Part shown: in pieces, positions 1 through 11,606 of the stretch
Numbering within the stretch: the stretch's first letter is position 1
Layout: every line of letters begins with the position of its first letter
DNA from: Larus michahellis
Taxonomy: Eukaryota > Chordata > Aves > Charadriiformes > Laridae
Reading direction: 5' to 3'
Assembly: GCF_964199755.1 (NCBI RefSeq)
Contig: NC_133913.1
Coordinates: 7,108,201 to 7,172,200 of the forward strand
DNA: 64,000 bases
Translations under genes and position numbers: made by a program
The notes under the pieces: generated by a model
The model's database searches: none
What the model was told of the DNA's origin: nothing
Seen by the model: the letters and a program-made list of their open reading frames with translations, nothing else

Positions 1-14
1 TTTCTTCTTGGCAG

Positions 15-308
15 TGGCTGCAGGCAGAACCCAGGTGCAGCAAGAGCCGTTGGCAGAGACCACCGAGGGCGCCGGCATCAGCATCAACTGCTCCCACCCC
101 AACATAAAGATCACCTACTTCATCCACTGGTACCGTCAGCTCCTGGGCCGAGGCCCTGCATACCTCGTGAGCAGCCTAAAAGACTCCAAAGAGCTGCGGG
201 ACCCGCCGGGGCGGCTGTGGGTGTCGGCAGACCGCCGCTCCAGCGCCCTGTGGCTCGCCCGGCCCCGGCGCGGCGACGCGGCGGTGTATTACTGTGCCGT
301 GGGTCTCC
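15..308 (+). CDS. TRAV: T-cell receptor alpha V segment V-A1, exon 2 (leader exon outside window)
   Basis: This is the V exon of a T-cell receptor chain, joined to a J segment by RAG recombination and displayed as the membrane receptor's variable domain. A polypyrimidine tract and AG acceptor end at 14. The exon begins in phase 1 (TG GCT GCA) and encodes an open V domain: first Cys in SINCSHPN, Trp in HWYRQ, a charged FR3 ([13 protein letters not shown]) and second Cys in AVYYCAVG. It ends where the recombination signal begins at 309. FR3 and the YYCAVG end resemble the chicken V-alpha-1 family. The leader should lie about 450 bp to the left, as in the identical V-A4. The open frame running on to 730 is read-through into germline flank. 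TRDV use cannot be excluded. Confidence 0.85.
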
Positions 309-347
309 CACGGGGAGAGGAGCCGGGGCTGCGGCCGGGCAGGAACC
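309..347 (+). other. Recombination signal sequence of V-A1 (23-bp spacer)
   Basis: Heptamer CACGGGG (309-315), 23-bp GC-rich spacer, nonamer GCAGGAACC (339-347). The heptamer keeps the essential CAC but departs from consensus CACAGTG at later positions; the nonamer matches ACAAAAACC at 6 of 9. Position, spacer length and identity in all four V-A copies support it. Confidence 0.75.
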
Positions 348-1715
348 GTCGCGGGCGGGGCCGGGCGTGTGTGTTGTGGGCGGAGGAACAGCCCTGGGCG
401 GGCCCGCCAGGGGGCGCTGCGCTCCGCCCGCCGGGTCCCCTCCGGACAACCGGAAGGGGTTTCACAGTTCGTTCCCCTGGAAAAGCTCAGATATACAATG
501 GAAAACTGAGTCCGCCAGCTACAGAATTTCAGACACCTGCCCAAATGTTCCTGCTAGTGTTACAAAGTCATTGCATGGGGTCAGAAGTTGAAGCTCCCCA
601 GCGGCAGGAGAAGGGCATGTCGAGGTCAGAGGCACCTTCAAACGCTCCCCAGAGGGGCTCAGTGGTGAGACCAGGAGCTTCTTTGACAGGATTCAGCACC
701 TTGGCAGCTGGGGCCCAGGAGACAGGGTAAACCGCTTGGCCTGGACACACTGAGCGCAGCCTCAAGGCATGCCAGGTTTCTCCTTGAGGGATGAGTCAGA
801 AAGGGATTTGCTGAGTTGCCCTCAGGGGCTGGAGGTCTGAAGGGAATGAGAGCTGGCAGGAGGCCTCTGGTAAGAGGCTGTGGGCTCCAGCCAGGCCCCG
901 GGGAACTCTGTGTGACTCAAGCAGCTGACAGAGGTGGTCAAACCCATGGGCAGAGGCTTCCAAGGCACAGAGTGAAGGATCTGTCTTGCTCCCTGTCCCC
1001 GTCCCCTGTGCCATGGGGCTTCCCCCACCTGACCGGAACCGGCATCAGCACCAGCACTGGGCGTGGCATCAGCATCCACCATGGCCCCAGCACCGGCATC
1101 ACCGGGTCCTCCTTGGAGTCAGTGCCTGGGCTCAGCCCCATTTCTCATCAATGGCTCCTGTGGATCTGTGCTCCTGAAGGCAGCGGACAGCCCCTTGGTC
1201 AGCAGACACATGGAGACTGAGATGCTCAGTGCAAGGCAGGGAGGGGAGTGTGGTGTTTCCTACAAGATTCTCTTGCTTCCCCATAAAGTGCTCCCAGTGT
1301 TCTGGGTAACGTGGCATCCTCTGGCCTGTCCGTAAAGGCCTGACAGCTTTGTCTCAGAAATGCCTCACAGACGTAGAATAAGTTGCAATGGCAGTCATCC
1401 ACCCCAGCGAACCATAAATGTTTGTAAGAGCTCCTTCAAGTTCTCTTTACTGTGGCCTACCACCTGCTCCTCAGCCCTGTCAGGGCCAGACGTTCACCTG
1501 GGCTGTAGTGGTTCCCTTGCTTTGCAGCGGTGCTTGATTTTATTCCTCTGACACCAATGGAGACAAAGAATTCACCCCAGAACACCTTTGGATCCTCCCT
1601 CTTGCCTAGGTAGCTGATTCCTTCTGGACATGACAAAGCTGTTTCAAACAGGGCAGTACGTTGCCCCAAAGGAAACACCAATATAGTCAAACAGGGGGAC
1701 CTCCCCAGGGGGCAC
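348..1715. other. 3' flank of V-A1, no gene recognised
   Basis: GC-rich to about 450, then unique-looking DNA. Parts from about 445 to 1,000 are shared with the flanks of V-A2 (27,866-28,440) and, more weakly, V-A3 (42,240-42,480). A short irregular repeat based on GGCATCAGCACC lies at 1,030-1,110. Open frames here lack family signatures. Confidence 0.6.
404..419 (+). promoter_or_regulatory. CTCF-type motif 56 bp 3' of the V-A1 signal
   Basis: CCGCCAGGGGGCGCTG closely matches the CTCF core (CCASYAGRKGGCRS type), read forward on the plus strand. The same motif sits at the same distance in V-A4, with a one-base change in V-A3 and a damaged core in V-A2. Binding is inferred, not shown. Confidence 0.65.
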
Positions 1716-2160
1716 ATGCTTCTGCTTGTCTTTGTCTTCTCCGTGCATCTCCTAATCATAGTGGGAATAGCCTCATGGTTGTCACCGCAGGATCCTGAGG
1801 TAGCTCTTCCTTGGCTGGTTTTCCTTCTTGGAGATCTGCTGTGCCACCACCGTTGTCCCCAGATGCTGGAGGCATTCCATCATTTGTGTTTCCTGCTTTC
1901 CTTTTCCCACTTCTTCCTAGGTATGACTGAGTTCCTGATCCTCTCAGCCACGTCCTTTGATCATTCTGTCACCATATGCAAGCTGCTCGGTGAAAAATGC
2001 TGTCACGACAAAGAAAGTCTGCTTCCTGCCAGCACTGGGAGCACGCACAGTCGGCTTTATGGTCATCTTTGCCCAGGTGGCTCTGCTGCTGCAGTGCCCT
2101 TTCTGCACCAAGAAGGTTGTTGACCAGTTCTACCGAGATGCTGGGCCAGCAGGATCATGG
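1716..2160 (+). pseudogene. Olfactory receptor relic, truncated by an LTR
   Basis: The translated pieces resemble a class II odorant receptor (seven-transmembrane G-protein-coupled receptor). They include a TM1-like hydrophobic stretch (VFSVHLLIIVGI), a TM3 end reading MTEFLILSATSFDHSVTICKLL (compare MAYDRYVAIC), and in another frame a TM4-loop stretch with PFCTKKVVDQFYRDAGP (compare PFCGPNVIDHFFCD). The frame changes near 1,985-2,010. The DRY arginine is already His/Ser-like, and TM5-TM7 are missing where an LTR begins at about 2,163. It is non-functional. A copy lies at 54,287-54,731. Confidence 0.7.
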
Positions 2161-2162
2161 CC

Positions 2163-3294
2163 TGTTTGGGTTGGGTTGACCTTGGCTGGCTGCCAGGTGC
2201 CCACCAAGCTGCTCTGTCACCCCCACTCCTCAGGAGGACGGGGGGAGAAAAGAAGACGAAACAAGAGAGAACAAGCTCATGTGTTGAGAGAAGGACAAGG
2301 AGATCACTCAGCCATTACTGTCACGGGCAATACAGGCTTGACTTGGGGAAATCAGTTTAATGTATTGACAATCAAATCCGAGTAGGATAACAGAAAATAA
2401 CAAATCTAACAGCACCTTCCCCCCACCCCTCTCTTCTTCACAAGCTCAACTTCACTCCTGACTTCTCTACTTCCTCCTCCCAAGCATCTCAGGGGGAAGG
2501 GGAACGGGGGGTGCAGTCCGTTCATAACGCTTCTTCTCTGCCACTCCTTCCTTCTCGTGCTCTTCCTCTGCTCCAATGTGGAGTCCTTCCCATGGGAGAC
2601 TTTGTGAACCGCTCCAACACAGGCCCTTCCCATGGATTGCAGTTCTTCATGAACTGCTCCAGCATGGGCCCTTTCCATGGTCTGCAGTCCTTCAGGCACA
2701 GATTGTTGCAGTGTGGGTCCCCCGCAGGGCCACAGGTTCCGCCAGAAAACCTGCTGCAGTGTGGGGTCCTCTCCATGGGGCCACAGGTCCTGCCAGCAGC
2801 CTGGTCCAGCGTGGGGTCTCCATGGAGTCACAGCTTCCTTCAGGGCACATCTACCTGCTGTGGTGTGGGGTCCTCCATGGGCTGCAAGTGGATATCTGCT
2901 CCACCTCTAACCTCCATGGGCTGCAGGGGGACAGCCTGCGTCCCCATGGTCTTCACCATGAACTACAGGGGAATCTCTGCTCTGCGCCTGGAGCACCTCT
3001 TCCCACTCCTTCTTCACTGACATTGGTGTCTGCAGGGCTGTTTCTCTCACCTATTCTCACTCCTCTCTTCCAGCTGCTCTTGCGCAACTGTTTTTTCCCT
3101 TCTTAAATATGTTAGCATAGAGGTCCTACCACTATCGCTGGATGGCTCCGATTTAGTCAGTGGCGGACCTGTCTTGGAGCCGGCTGGAGCTGGTTCTGTT
3201 CAACATGGGACAGATGCAACTTCTGTCATCTTCTCACAGAAGCCACCCCTGCAGCCTCCCTGATACCAAACCCTTGTCCAATAAACCAGATACA
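2163..3294 (-). mobile_element. Avian endogenous-retrovirus solo LTR with internal minisatellite
   Basis: On the minus strand it starts near 3,294 (TGTATCTGGTTTATTGG) and ends near 2,163 after a GTCAACCCAACCC-like terminus. It contains an irregular ~45-55 bp GC-rich minisatellite (2,560-2,960; recurring CTGCAGT and TCCATGG words) and a promoter-like TTAAATA. This matches a common ~1.1 kb avian LTR as I remember it; the exact family name is not asserted. No internal retroviral genes are adjacent, so it is a solo LTR fossil. It sits in the OR relic and is older than the segmental duplication, because both copies carry it. Confidence 0.65.
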
Positions 3295-3555
3295 GTCCAC
3301 CCCTCGCCTCTGTGAATCGCATATTTGAGAATTGTCCTTAATAGATGCATTCATCACACAATCTACAATGTTCACAAACTTCTCTTACATCAACAAAAAA
3401 GAATTCCTCACACCAAAATCGAAATAACACCATCACAACACCCACTAAGGTGGGCAATTTACACACACTCCACGCCCCGTCCCTCCACAACAATGACATC
3501 AGCAGCAATTCCCCACAATTATTCCACTCTCTGGTCTCTAGCAATGTTTAGTCCA

Positions 3556-4545
3556 TGTTCCAGGGTTCCCCAGGGCTCAATTTCAGGGCCAGTCCTCTTT
3601 AATGGTTTCATAAATGATCTGGAGGCAGGAATCAAATGTACCTTGAGTAAGTTTGCCAACGATACTAAACCAGGAGGAGCTGTGGACTCCCTTGAGGGTA
3701 GAGAGGCCTTGTAGAGAGATCCGGGTAAACCAGAGCACTGGGCAATCACCAGCCATATGAAAAGCAACAAGATCAAGTGACAGATTCCTCACCTGGGATG
3801 AGGTAATCCTGGTTACACATGCAAACCGGGGGATGAGAGGCTGGAGAGCAGCCCCGTGGAAAGAGGTCAGAGGGTTTGGGTCGATGGCAAGTTGAATATG
3901 AGTCACCAGTGTGCCCTGGCAGCCAAAAGGGCCAACAGTGTGCTGGGGTGCATCAAGCCCAGCGTAGCTCGCTGTTTTTGGGAGATGATTGTCCCACTCT
4001 ACACTGCACTAGTGTGGCCCCACCTCGAGTCCTGTGTGCAGTTATGGGCGCCTCAACTTAAGAAGGACAGCAAACTATTGGAGTGTGTCCAAGAGAACGG
4101 TGATCAAGATGGTGAAAGGTCTCGAGGGCAAGACTTAGGAGGAGTGGCTGAGGTCACTTGGTAGGTTCAGCTTGGAGAAGAGAAGGCTGAGGGGTGACCT
4201 CATTGCAGTCCACAATTTCCTCAAGGAGGGGCAGTGGAAGGGCAGGTGCTGATCTCCTCTTTCTGGTGACCAGTGACAGGACACATAGAAATGGTATGAA
4301 GCTGCATCAGAGAAGCTCAGATTGAACATTAGGAAAAGGTTCTTCACTGAAAGGGAGATCGGTCACTGGAACAAGCTCCCCAGGGAAGTAGTCACAGCAC
4401 CAAGCCTGTCAGAGTTGAAGGAACGTATGGATGATGCTCTTAGTCATATGGTTTAGTTTTAGGTAGTCCTGCAAGCAGCAGGGAGTTGGACGCGATGATC
4501 CTTATGAGTCCCTTCCAACTCGGGATATTCTACGGTGCTATGACA
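3556..4545 (+). mobile_element. CR1 LINE, 5'-truncated, with 3' end
   Basis: It begins in the reverse transcriptase domain ([20 protein letters not shown], then FANDTK where FADDTK is usual) and continues through the CR1 C-terminal region. It reaches a typical CR1 3' end (CCTTCCAACTCGGGATATTCTA) near 4,540. The frame is broken in several places, so it is inactive. The ~260 bp before it (3,295-3,555) are A/C-rich and unassigned. Confidence 0.9.
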
Positions 4546-6840
4546 TGCCAGCACACATAAAAATACATGTGCATATACATCCAGTTACACGGGAACCCCT
4601 GTGCAGGCACACACACACACACGTTCACCCCTGAGACTTGTCACCACATAAGTGTTCACATGTGCTTATACACACGTGCACCTATATATATATGCAAGCT
4701 CCTGTACAAACACAGATATGTGTTCGTCTGCTCACATGTATGCCCACAGACATACAAAGGCACGCACACTGACAACACACACACGCTTACCTCCACACCT
4801 GCAAAAATGTGTGTGGACACAAACACATGCACAGACATAAACAGAAATGTCCTCGTTCACACGCACGCTGGCAGACACTCACTCTCACGTGTGCATTTGC
4901 AAATGCCCACACAAATGCAAATACAGAGGCACAAATATGCCTCCAGGTGCAGACAGATGCATATGCACATGAGGAAGCCCAGCCTCTCCCCACACTCTGA
5001 GAAGCAGGACTCCACGGGCAGCTCTCTGCCCCTGTGCCCCTGAGGCAAGTCCTTGAAAGCCTACTGCTAAGAAGACACATGAGGCGCCAGCCACTGTTGG
5101 TGGATTTAGTGACAGCAGAGGGCTTTTGGGCTTTTGTGCGTTGGCCAGTAGTTCAACTGATTGTGTTCTCATTACAGGAAAGAGAGAAGGTGTATTGAGG
5201 TCCAAGCAGTGGGGTCTTTTTTTTGAAATTCAACCATGTTCACATACCAATTCAGTCCATGAGAGACAAAGTCAAAGCTCAAGACCATCCCTATTGCTGC
5301 AGCTCCAGGCATTCTCCACTTTACAAGTCAAAATGATCCCGACGTTTTGCAAGCTCCGGCCCATCCCTGGTGATTGCCGTAAGGCAGTTGTGGAGGTCTG
5401 GGACCAGTTCCAGGTTCAATGCAGGGAGAGGTGCTGCCCTGACACGCTCACATGGCAGCAAAGGGTTGTGTGCGGGGGGTGAGCCCCATGGCCTGCAGCT
5501 GCAAATGCTGGGGCTGGGACACCAGAGAGGAAGCTGGCCTGATGAAGTTGCCTTAAGATAAATACCATCTCTTCAAAAGACAAACTAATATTAATTAGCA
5601 GGTGGCATCAGGAGGAGATTTCAAGCTGCCTGAGCCAAGCCCCAACATCTGTCAGTGAACGTGGCTCATTTGAGCTCAGGGAGCTGCTCTGCTGAGGTGA
5701 CCATCTCCTCATCTGCTTTTAGCACTGGAGCAGCCGGGAGAGCCAGAGGAGTGGTGGCAGAAGGCTGTGCCCAGCACTGCACAGGCACCGGGAGGACAAG
5801 CCCTGAGAACCTCCCAGAAAGGCTGGCATTTTCCAAGGGTCCTCACCTGGCCTGGAAGGCTCCCATTCAGGTCCCCCCAACTGGGACCTGCCTCCCTTGG
5901 AAGGAGTCCCTCTCCCAGCTGTGCTCTGCAAGTGCAGCATCAGGAAGCAAGGTGCCAGACAAACGGTTTTTTCCAGCTTTGACAAACATGCAGGTATGGC
6001 CTGCTCTGAGCAAGCTCTTGAAATTGGTGACCTGCAGAGGTGCTGTCCAACCTAAATTATGCTATGGAAAGAGTAAAGACAGTTGGGTTAGTTGGTTTGT
6101 TGAATGCTAAAAGTAAGGAGAGGACAAATGGAGATCCTACCTGTGTTGAGGAAAGTGAGAATGGAAGGGCTATGGTCAAGTGGAAGGACCGTCTCTTTGG
6201 GTTTGAGTGTGTTTTTTTCCCCAATGAGCTTGAGATGGGAACGATTTATGAGATGGGATGGGAAGTGTGGCAGGAAACTTGATTTGTTGGTTCCTGAGAC
6301 ATCTTCTTTTGGACAGAGGAAGAAAGTGCCCAGTGCCTCGTTGGGCTGAGTAGGGCAGCTGGTGTCTGCAGGGTGTGGGGGTGTTGACCGTTGTGTTTCT
6401 GAGACCTGCGGGTTTGGGTATGCTGAAAGGAGCTTGGGACTAGACACCATGCAGGAGCCAGGAGAGGCCAACCCAGCCAAGGGCTTGAGGATGGAGAGAG
6501 AGAGGACACAGGCATCAGGGAAGGAGACACTCCCAACACGTTGCAGAGGGGGATGTGTCAGAGAGGTGGGTCACCAGGTGCAGGCCTATCCCCCTTTAAC
6601 CCCTCACCTTGCAAAGGCAGAAGCTGTTGACTGCAGGAGCAACACGCGCCAGTACTGGGGAAGAGAAAACCGCAGCACAGGCATTTGAGATGTGCTAAGA
6701 ACAAGCATTTTCTCCTCCCCATTTCATTCTTTGTTCCCCTTGCAGAGCCATTTCCGGCAGCTCTGCTCTCTCGGGGCTCTTGGTGGGGACGTGTGGGTTT
6801 TCTAAGTCTGTCCCACACATGCAAGAGGATCGGTCTCAGC
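4546..6840. other. CA-rich tract then unit flank, no gene recognised
   Basis: 4,560-4,990 is rich in short CACA/CATG words; its Thr/His/Cys-rich open frames are low-complexity artefacts. 5,100-5,560 is homologous to 20,235-20,600 and 34,860-35,040, marking an old shared unit. 5,600-6,840 is the 5' flank of V-B1 with no recognisable product. Confidence 0.6.
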
Positions 6841-8108
6841 ACACACATCAGGTATCTCATCCTCTCTGCCTTCCTGAGGCAACCACTGGGTAAGGATTGT
6901 CTTTGACTGGAGGCATGATTCCTCTTCTTCCCAGGACACCCACACCCCCTCAACATGTCTCTGCGGGGAGCTGCTCTTGAATTATGGGCAAATGCACCTG
7001 CTTTCTCAAGATACTGCTACATAGAGAAAAGATGAGACCAAGAAGAAAGAGCTCCTCTCCTGACCATCATAGACCCCTTGCTTTCCTTTTCTCTTGCCAC
7101 CCATCCACCTCTCTCTGCACCTCTCTTCTGACCTCTCTGAGCCCAGTGTTTCACAGACATACCATTGCAGAAGCTCTTTTCTATCTTGGTAGTACACCTT
7201 TCCTGACCTTGTACTTGTGTTTTGACACACAGGGTTTTTTGAAAGCTGATGCAGGGACATGAAAGCTCTCATGCCACTCACGCTCTTAGGGTGTCCCAGT
7301 CTCTCTCCAGGCTGGTGCATGTCATGCAGCTTGCCTGGACTGTCCATTCCTCCTGCAAGTCCTCAGTGCCTGGGCTTTCTTTTCCCTCCCTACCTTGACT
7401 TCGGAGCCTCCTGAGAGGACAGGGAATGGGGAGCAGCATGAAAGTGCTCACAGGTGTTTCCATGATCTCTCACCATGCTGGAGGTGACCTGGAGCCAGCA
7501 CAGGAGGGCCAGGCACCACAGGCTCTTCCCTGGACACTCCAGGCAGCAGGAGAGTGGAAATTAAAAGTGTGGGTGAAAGCACAGCTCTCCTCTGGGGGTA
7601 TCCCTGTGTGAGGTAGTTGGCATTACTGTGTTGTGAGATCCACGCTGAGCTGAGGTGTGAGGCTGCCTGCTCAAAGATACCGCCTTGCTGTACCCATCCA
7701 TGGGGCTAGTGCTGCAGAGAAAGGAAAAGGGAGCCTGCTCCTCTGACATTTTGCATCTCCTCTTGTTTTGCATTTCAGAGTCTTTCCCTGCACAGTCACT
7801 GACCCTCTTTTTCTTCCAGGCACCATGGGATAGACCACTGTCACCCAGCAAGAAGCACAAGTCACAGTGAAGCAGGGAGACACCTTTGAAACCACCTGCA
7901 CCTACCAAACCTCCAGCTTTGATGCCTTGCTCTGGTACAAACAGAAGAAAGGACAAGCTCCACAGCGTATCTCCTATCAGGCAGCAGCTGGCTACAAGCC
8001 CAGTGGCTGCCTCACCACCGTGCTGAACACCACCGAGAAATACAGCCTCCTACAGCTGGAGAAAGTCGAGCTCTCTGACAGTGCCTTCTACCTCTGTGCT
8101 TTGCATGA
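6841..8108 (+). pseudogene. T-cell receptor V pseudogene V-B1
   Basis: Leader remnant 6,841-6,889, intron 6,890-7,819 (GTAAGG...AG), V exon 7,820-8,108. The V domain is well preserved: [15 protein letters not shown], first Cys in TTCTYQTSS, Trp in [12 protein letters not shown], and second Cys in [10 protein letters not shown]. Two lesions kill it. Against V-B3, the leader ATG is replaced by ACA at 6,841-6,843, and the V exon has an in-frame TAG at 7,831-7,833 where V-B3 has CAG. It resembles a second avian V-alpha family (chicken V-alpha-2-like, from memory). Its 3' end faces keratin K1 tail to tail. Confidence 0.85.
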
Positions 8109-8147
8109 CACCCCGGTGCAGGGAGCTTCCTTGGCTGTGCAAGAGCC
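8109..8147 (+). other. Degenerate recombination signal of V-B1
   Basis: CACCCCG (8,109-8,115), 23-bp spacer, nonamer GCAAGAGCC (8,139-8,147; 6 of 9 to consensus). The CAC is kept but the heptamer is otherwise weak. Confidence 0.55.
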
Positions 8148-9530
8148 CAGGGGAGGGAGGGGATGGGTCTGAGCTTGGGGGAAGGGGCCCTCAGGTGTCC
8201 CTTGGCAGCGATGCTTCCCCTGTTCACCCAGGGATTTGCAAGACAAGATCCTCTTCCAGGAGAGGACAGTGCCAGTGGCCTGAGAAGAAATAGAAGGGTG
8301 GTGAAAGACTCTCAGGTTCCCTTGTTTTCACCAGGGGTTATGTGGTTATTCTGCCCAATGGCTCTGGTGAGCTGGTGGGCAATGCAGGACGTTGTGGGGG
8401 TTTGTGCAATAGTTCCCCGCTGCTGCTCTTTGCTTTCTGGATCTCCCTGCTGCACACTGCTTCCTCAGGGTTTCCTGTGGGCCTGTTTCTTTGAGCCTCT
8501 GCTCTGAGACGTGTCCCTTAGCGGCTGGAGTTCAAAGAAAGATGGAAAACCTGCCCTCTGGCAATGGTCCTTCCTGGAATTACATGATTGCAATAATTTT
8601 CAAAAATACTCAGAACCACCATGCGGACCCTCCAATTGCTGCATGGCCGTGTGCTGAGATCTGGAGGACCTCCTCCCCAGTGCACTCTGCCCATCCTTGG
8701 AGCCCTTCTCATGCAGTACCTCATAGGTTTCCCGCAGCCCTGCCCCATTTCTTCTGCAGTGTGACCAGGCTGTACAGCTCTATGCAAGATCTCGGTAGGG
8801 GAGTAGACCAGCAAGCGGAAGTGAGTAACAGGCTCCGTGAGGAGAAGAGCTGGCCTTAGGGAAAGCTATTTCATGATTCCAACATCAACCTGTGAGTCCC
8901 CTTAGCCTTGCACGTCTGTGTAACTGCTGGGCTGTGCAGGAAATTCTTTCGGGGTAGAGGGTGTATAGGTGGGCTGCCCTTACTACCCTTGGCCTTGCGT
9001 TCAGGCCGTGTGCCCTCATTCAGGGGACAAGTGTGAGGACAAGGATGAGAAGGCCGGATGTTGCTCTGAAGGCTTTTTCTCACACCATCTTTGCTCCTGC
9101 ATCCTTGGGGGCCACCTTCTGACTGAGCTTCTTTTCCCACCACAGGGCTATCCAGAGCAGGAGGAATTCCCTTCTGCACAGGCTTGTGAGCTGCTGACCA
9201 CTCAGAGCCTCCAGCAGCACTGGGGAGCACTCTCTAAGGGAAAGCAATGGTCAGTCTCCTTGTTGCAGGACGTGTTCTGATGCCAAGAGATTCCATGTGA
9301 GCAGAGATGCTGGAATACAGGGCCTGATACCCACTGGCTGTGGAGGAGATGAGTATATCTTCCTCAGCTCCAAGGGACAGTGATTGGAAGGGACCCATTA
9401 CCCCATGTCCCACCCTCCCCTTCCTCTTCTGCTTGTGCCCGCACCTTATCCCCCACCACCCAAGACAATGCCTTTCTTCCTTGGCATACAAGGCAATGTT
9501 GACCATGAAAATGATTACACGAAAGCAGAC
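8148..9530. other. Region between V-B1 and the 3' end of K1, no gene recognised
   Basis: No conserved product is seen on either strand. The part around 9,120-9,400 is homologous to the 3' flanks of keratins K2-K5 (for example 36,010-36,260), including a shared CTTCCTCAGCTCCAAGGGA word, so it is a keratin-unit flank. Confidence 0.55.
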
Positions 9531-9931
9531 GTAAGTATGAGAAAACTTTAATGACTCTGAGGTGGAAAGAAGTACACTTGTAGAGGAGGTGGCCAGAGCA
9601 GGGAGAGGACCAGCAGATGACAGAAGTCTGCTGCCATTGCCCACAGTTGAGACCCCACAGGCCTGTCCCACAGAGGGTGAGGGGCCAGCAGATGCCCCAC
9701 GGCGGCTTTGCACGTCTTATGGCCTAGAAGAACAAAAAATACCAGAAGAAATGGGAGAGAGAATAAGGCACGGAAGTTAGACTTTGGCCAGATTTTCAGT
9801 GAAACCCATCAGCTCTCCTTTGGAAGGGCAGCAATGGATGCTCAGCCTCCCTAAAATCAATGGCCAGGAGCTTTGTCTTCAATCCAGCATCAGGTTCCTG
9901 GGGGCCCTTGTCAGGGCTGTCACCAGCGCAT

Positions 9932-10237
9932 TTAGCAGGGGGGACACCTTCTGCCATAGTAGCGGCTGGAAATGTCAGAGAGGTCACAGCACCCAGAGGT
10001 GATGGGCACTCCATCACAGCTGAGGATGCTGCCAACGGCAGCGGAGGTGGAGGATCCCACAACGGTGTTCTGTGGGAAGGAGCTGAGGATGGGGCCGGGC
10101 AGGGTCACCACCACGGGGGAGGGCTCGATGACGACGGTGGAGTTCTGGCACTGCCTGACACAGGGATCATTGCAGCTGTTGGCCAGTGGTGTCGGGCCAC
10201 AGGGCCGGCAGGGCTGGCACTGGTCATAGCAGGACAT
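9932..10237 (-). CDS. Feather beta-keratin K1
   Basis: Complete 101-residue corneous beta-protein of the feather type, a structural protein that polymerises into filaments in barb and barbule cells. The Cys-rich N-terminus begins [15 protein letters not shown]. The central beta-sheet core (residues ~33-66) contains [20 protein letters not shown], and the C-terminus ends YYGRRCPPC. Gene structure is standard: noncoding exon 1 (~10,740-10,706), intron 10,705-10,259 with GT (CAG|GTCAGT) and AG, and all coding sequence in exon 2. A CATAAAAC TATA-type box is at 10,764-10,771 and an ATTAAA poly(A) signal at 9,552-9,547. The frame opens 7 codons upstream, but MSCYD is the family start. N-D replaces N-E at residue 23. 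It looks functional. Confidence 0.95.
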   Translation of the reverse strand: MSCYDQCQPCRPCGPTPLANSCNDPCVRQCQNSTVVIEPSPVVVTLPGPILSSFPQNTVVGSSTSAAVGSILSCDGVPITSGCCDLSDISSRYYGRRCPPC

Positions 10238-10763
10238 GTCTCTGGGCTGCAGGAGCACCTGGGAGAGAGGGCAGAGAGGCAGTAGAGCACATACATATTT
10301 GAGGAACAGTCTGCCAGGAGTCTGTCACTCCACCACAAGCATGTCAAAGGCACCTGCTGAGCCAGGAGCTAGAAACTGTGCAGTGAGGCAAAAGGGTTAC
10401 CAGACACAGTACTGTGAGGATCACCCAGGCCCAACCAGGCTGCTGCCAATCTTTGCAGTGAAGGGCAACCTCAGCCAAGTGCCAAGTCCTCTTTCAAGAT
10501 AATGCAAAGTGTCTCCAGGCCCAAGGAGGCTGCTGCCTATCTCTTAAGAGAACAGCTCCCTCAACCAAGTCCCAGACACTCTCTGACTCAGACCTTCATC
10601 CTTCTTCCCCTTCTCATGGAGAGCAGCACCACAGCCCACTATAGGAGGGAGGAGTACACACCTGCATGAGCAGAAAACAACGCAGGGAAAGGGCTTCAGA
10701 CTGACCTGGTTCCCAAGGAGAAGGAGGAGAGAGAAGTGGATGGGAGAACAAGGAGTTGGGCTG

Positions 10764-10771
10764 GTTTTATG
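10764..10771 (-). promoter_or_regulatory. TATA-type box of K1
   Basis: CATAAAAC on the minus strand, about 25-30 bp before the predicted exon 1 start. It is weaker than the TATAAAAG found in K3-K5. Confidence 0.7.
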
Positions 10772-10774
10772 GTG

Positions 10775-11372
10775 GCCCTGACCTGCCCTGGGCCGAGAGG
10801 TAGCTTCTACCGAAGTGGCATTGTCTAAGCTGCTCATGATGAACAGAAAACATCCCAGCTAATGACATGGGCTGGGTAGCTGTTTTCTCAATGCCGCCTT
10901 CTCATTTCCTAGCTTATGCTGTCCGCCTTCCCTCACGGAGTCTTCTTCTGAGTGCTGGGATTGTGAGACCCCATGATTTCTGGGGCAGGAATGTGTCAGT
11001 GCCTGCTGCAGCCTCAGCTCAAGTGCCGAATGGGTGCAGTGCAGGCAAGTGATGTTGGCCTGGGGCACACTGGTGGGGTGGTCTGTGGCTGCATTGACAG
11101 GAATGAGCCAAACTACTCCCAACTCTGCAATCCTTGGTCGGTCTCCCAAGAACGTACCTTGTCTTTCCCTCCCATCTCACTCCAGTGGTCACTTGTAGGG
11201 TGCAGGTGGGCTGCACTGCTGGGTTTCATAGACTCTTCAAATCTTTTAAGCAGGAAACTAAGCAGCCCTCCCCAAGCTATGGGTATTAAAGAGCTGTAAA
11301 ATTATTTCCCCCATTATTTCAATGCTGATGAAAATCAAAGTTATGCGGGTCCTCTACCAGCACCGGGATATA
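10775..11372. other. Upstream region of K1, no gene
   Basis: A block near 10,850-10,910 (AGCTAATGACATGGGCTG) recurs about 120-150 bp upstream of the TATA box in K3, K4 and K5 and, more weakly, in K2. It may be a conserved keratin promoter module. The rest is unassigned. Confidence 0.5.
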
Positions 11373-11606
11373 GCTCTGCCCTGGTGAGGCCACATCTGGA
11401 GGAGGAATTTCTTTACTTTGAGGGTGACAGAGCAGTGGAACAGGCTGCCCAGAGAGGTGGTGGAGTCTCCGTCTCTGGAGACATTGAAAACCCATCTGGA
11501 TGCGTTCCTGTGCAACCTGCTCTAGGTGAATCTGCTCTGACAGGGGGGTTGGACTAGGTAATTTCCAGAGGTCCTTTCCAACCCCCATCATTCTGTGATT
11601 CTGTGA
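11373..11606 (+). mobile_element. CR1 LINE 3' fragment
   Basis: Runs from GCCCTGGTGAGGCCACATCTGG, with an internal gap, to the CR1 terminus (TTGGACTAGGTAATTTCCAG, CATTCTGTGATTCTGTGAT). It abuts a minus-strand CR1 at 11,607. Confidence 0.85.

Larger units (their letters stand above)
1..11500. repeat. Left copy of a ~11.5 kb segmental duplication
   Basis: This block recurs at 52,572-64,000 in the same orientation, with an offset of 52,571 at the start and 52,500 at the end. It carries V-A1 exon 2, an OR relic cut by an LTR, a CR1, V-B1 and keratin K1. Both copies are cut by a window edge (left copy at 1, right copy at 64,000), so the true ends are not visible. No differences were found up to about 4,790; from there substitutions and small indels appear at roughly 1%. 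Counts are by eye. Confidence 0.95.

Noticed and set aside
8-730. Single 240-codon protein containing the V domain
   Set aside because: The V exon ends at the recombination signal at 309; the remainder is germline read-through, as in 52,561-53,301.
2511-3106. Open frames of 169 and 176 codons with repeated short motifs
   Set aside because: They lie in the minisatellite of a solo LTR; the apparent protein repeat reflects the DNA repeat.
4567-5043. 158-codon His/Thr/Cys-rich frame, also at 57,138-57,614
   Set aside because: Low-complexity CA-rich DNA with no conserved domain; frame changes between the duplicates are not codon-like.
9860-10285. Long plus-strand open frames across every keratin gene (also 17,892-18,245, 22,631-23,089, 62,118-62,786)
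   Set aside because: They are antisense to the keratin coding sequence and arise from its codon composition; their Gly/His-rich product has no family and ends differ between copies.
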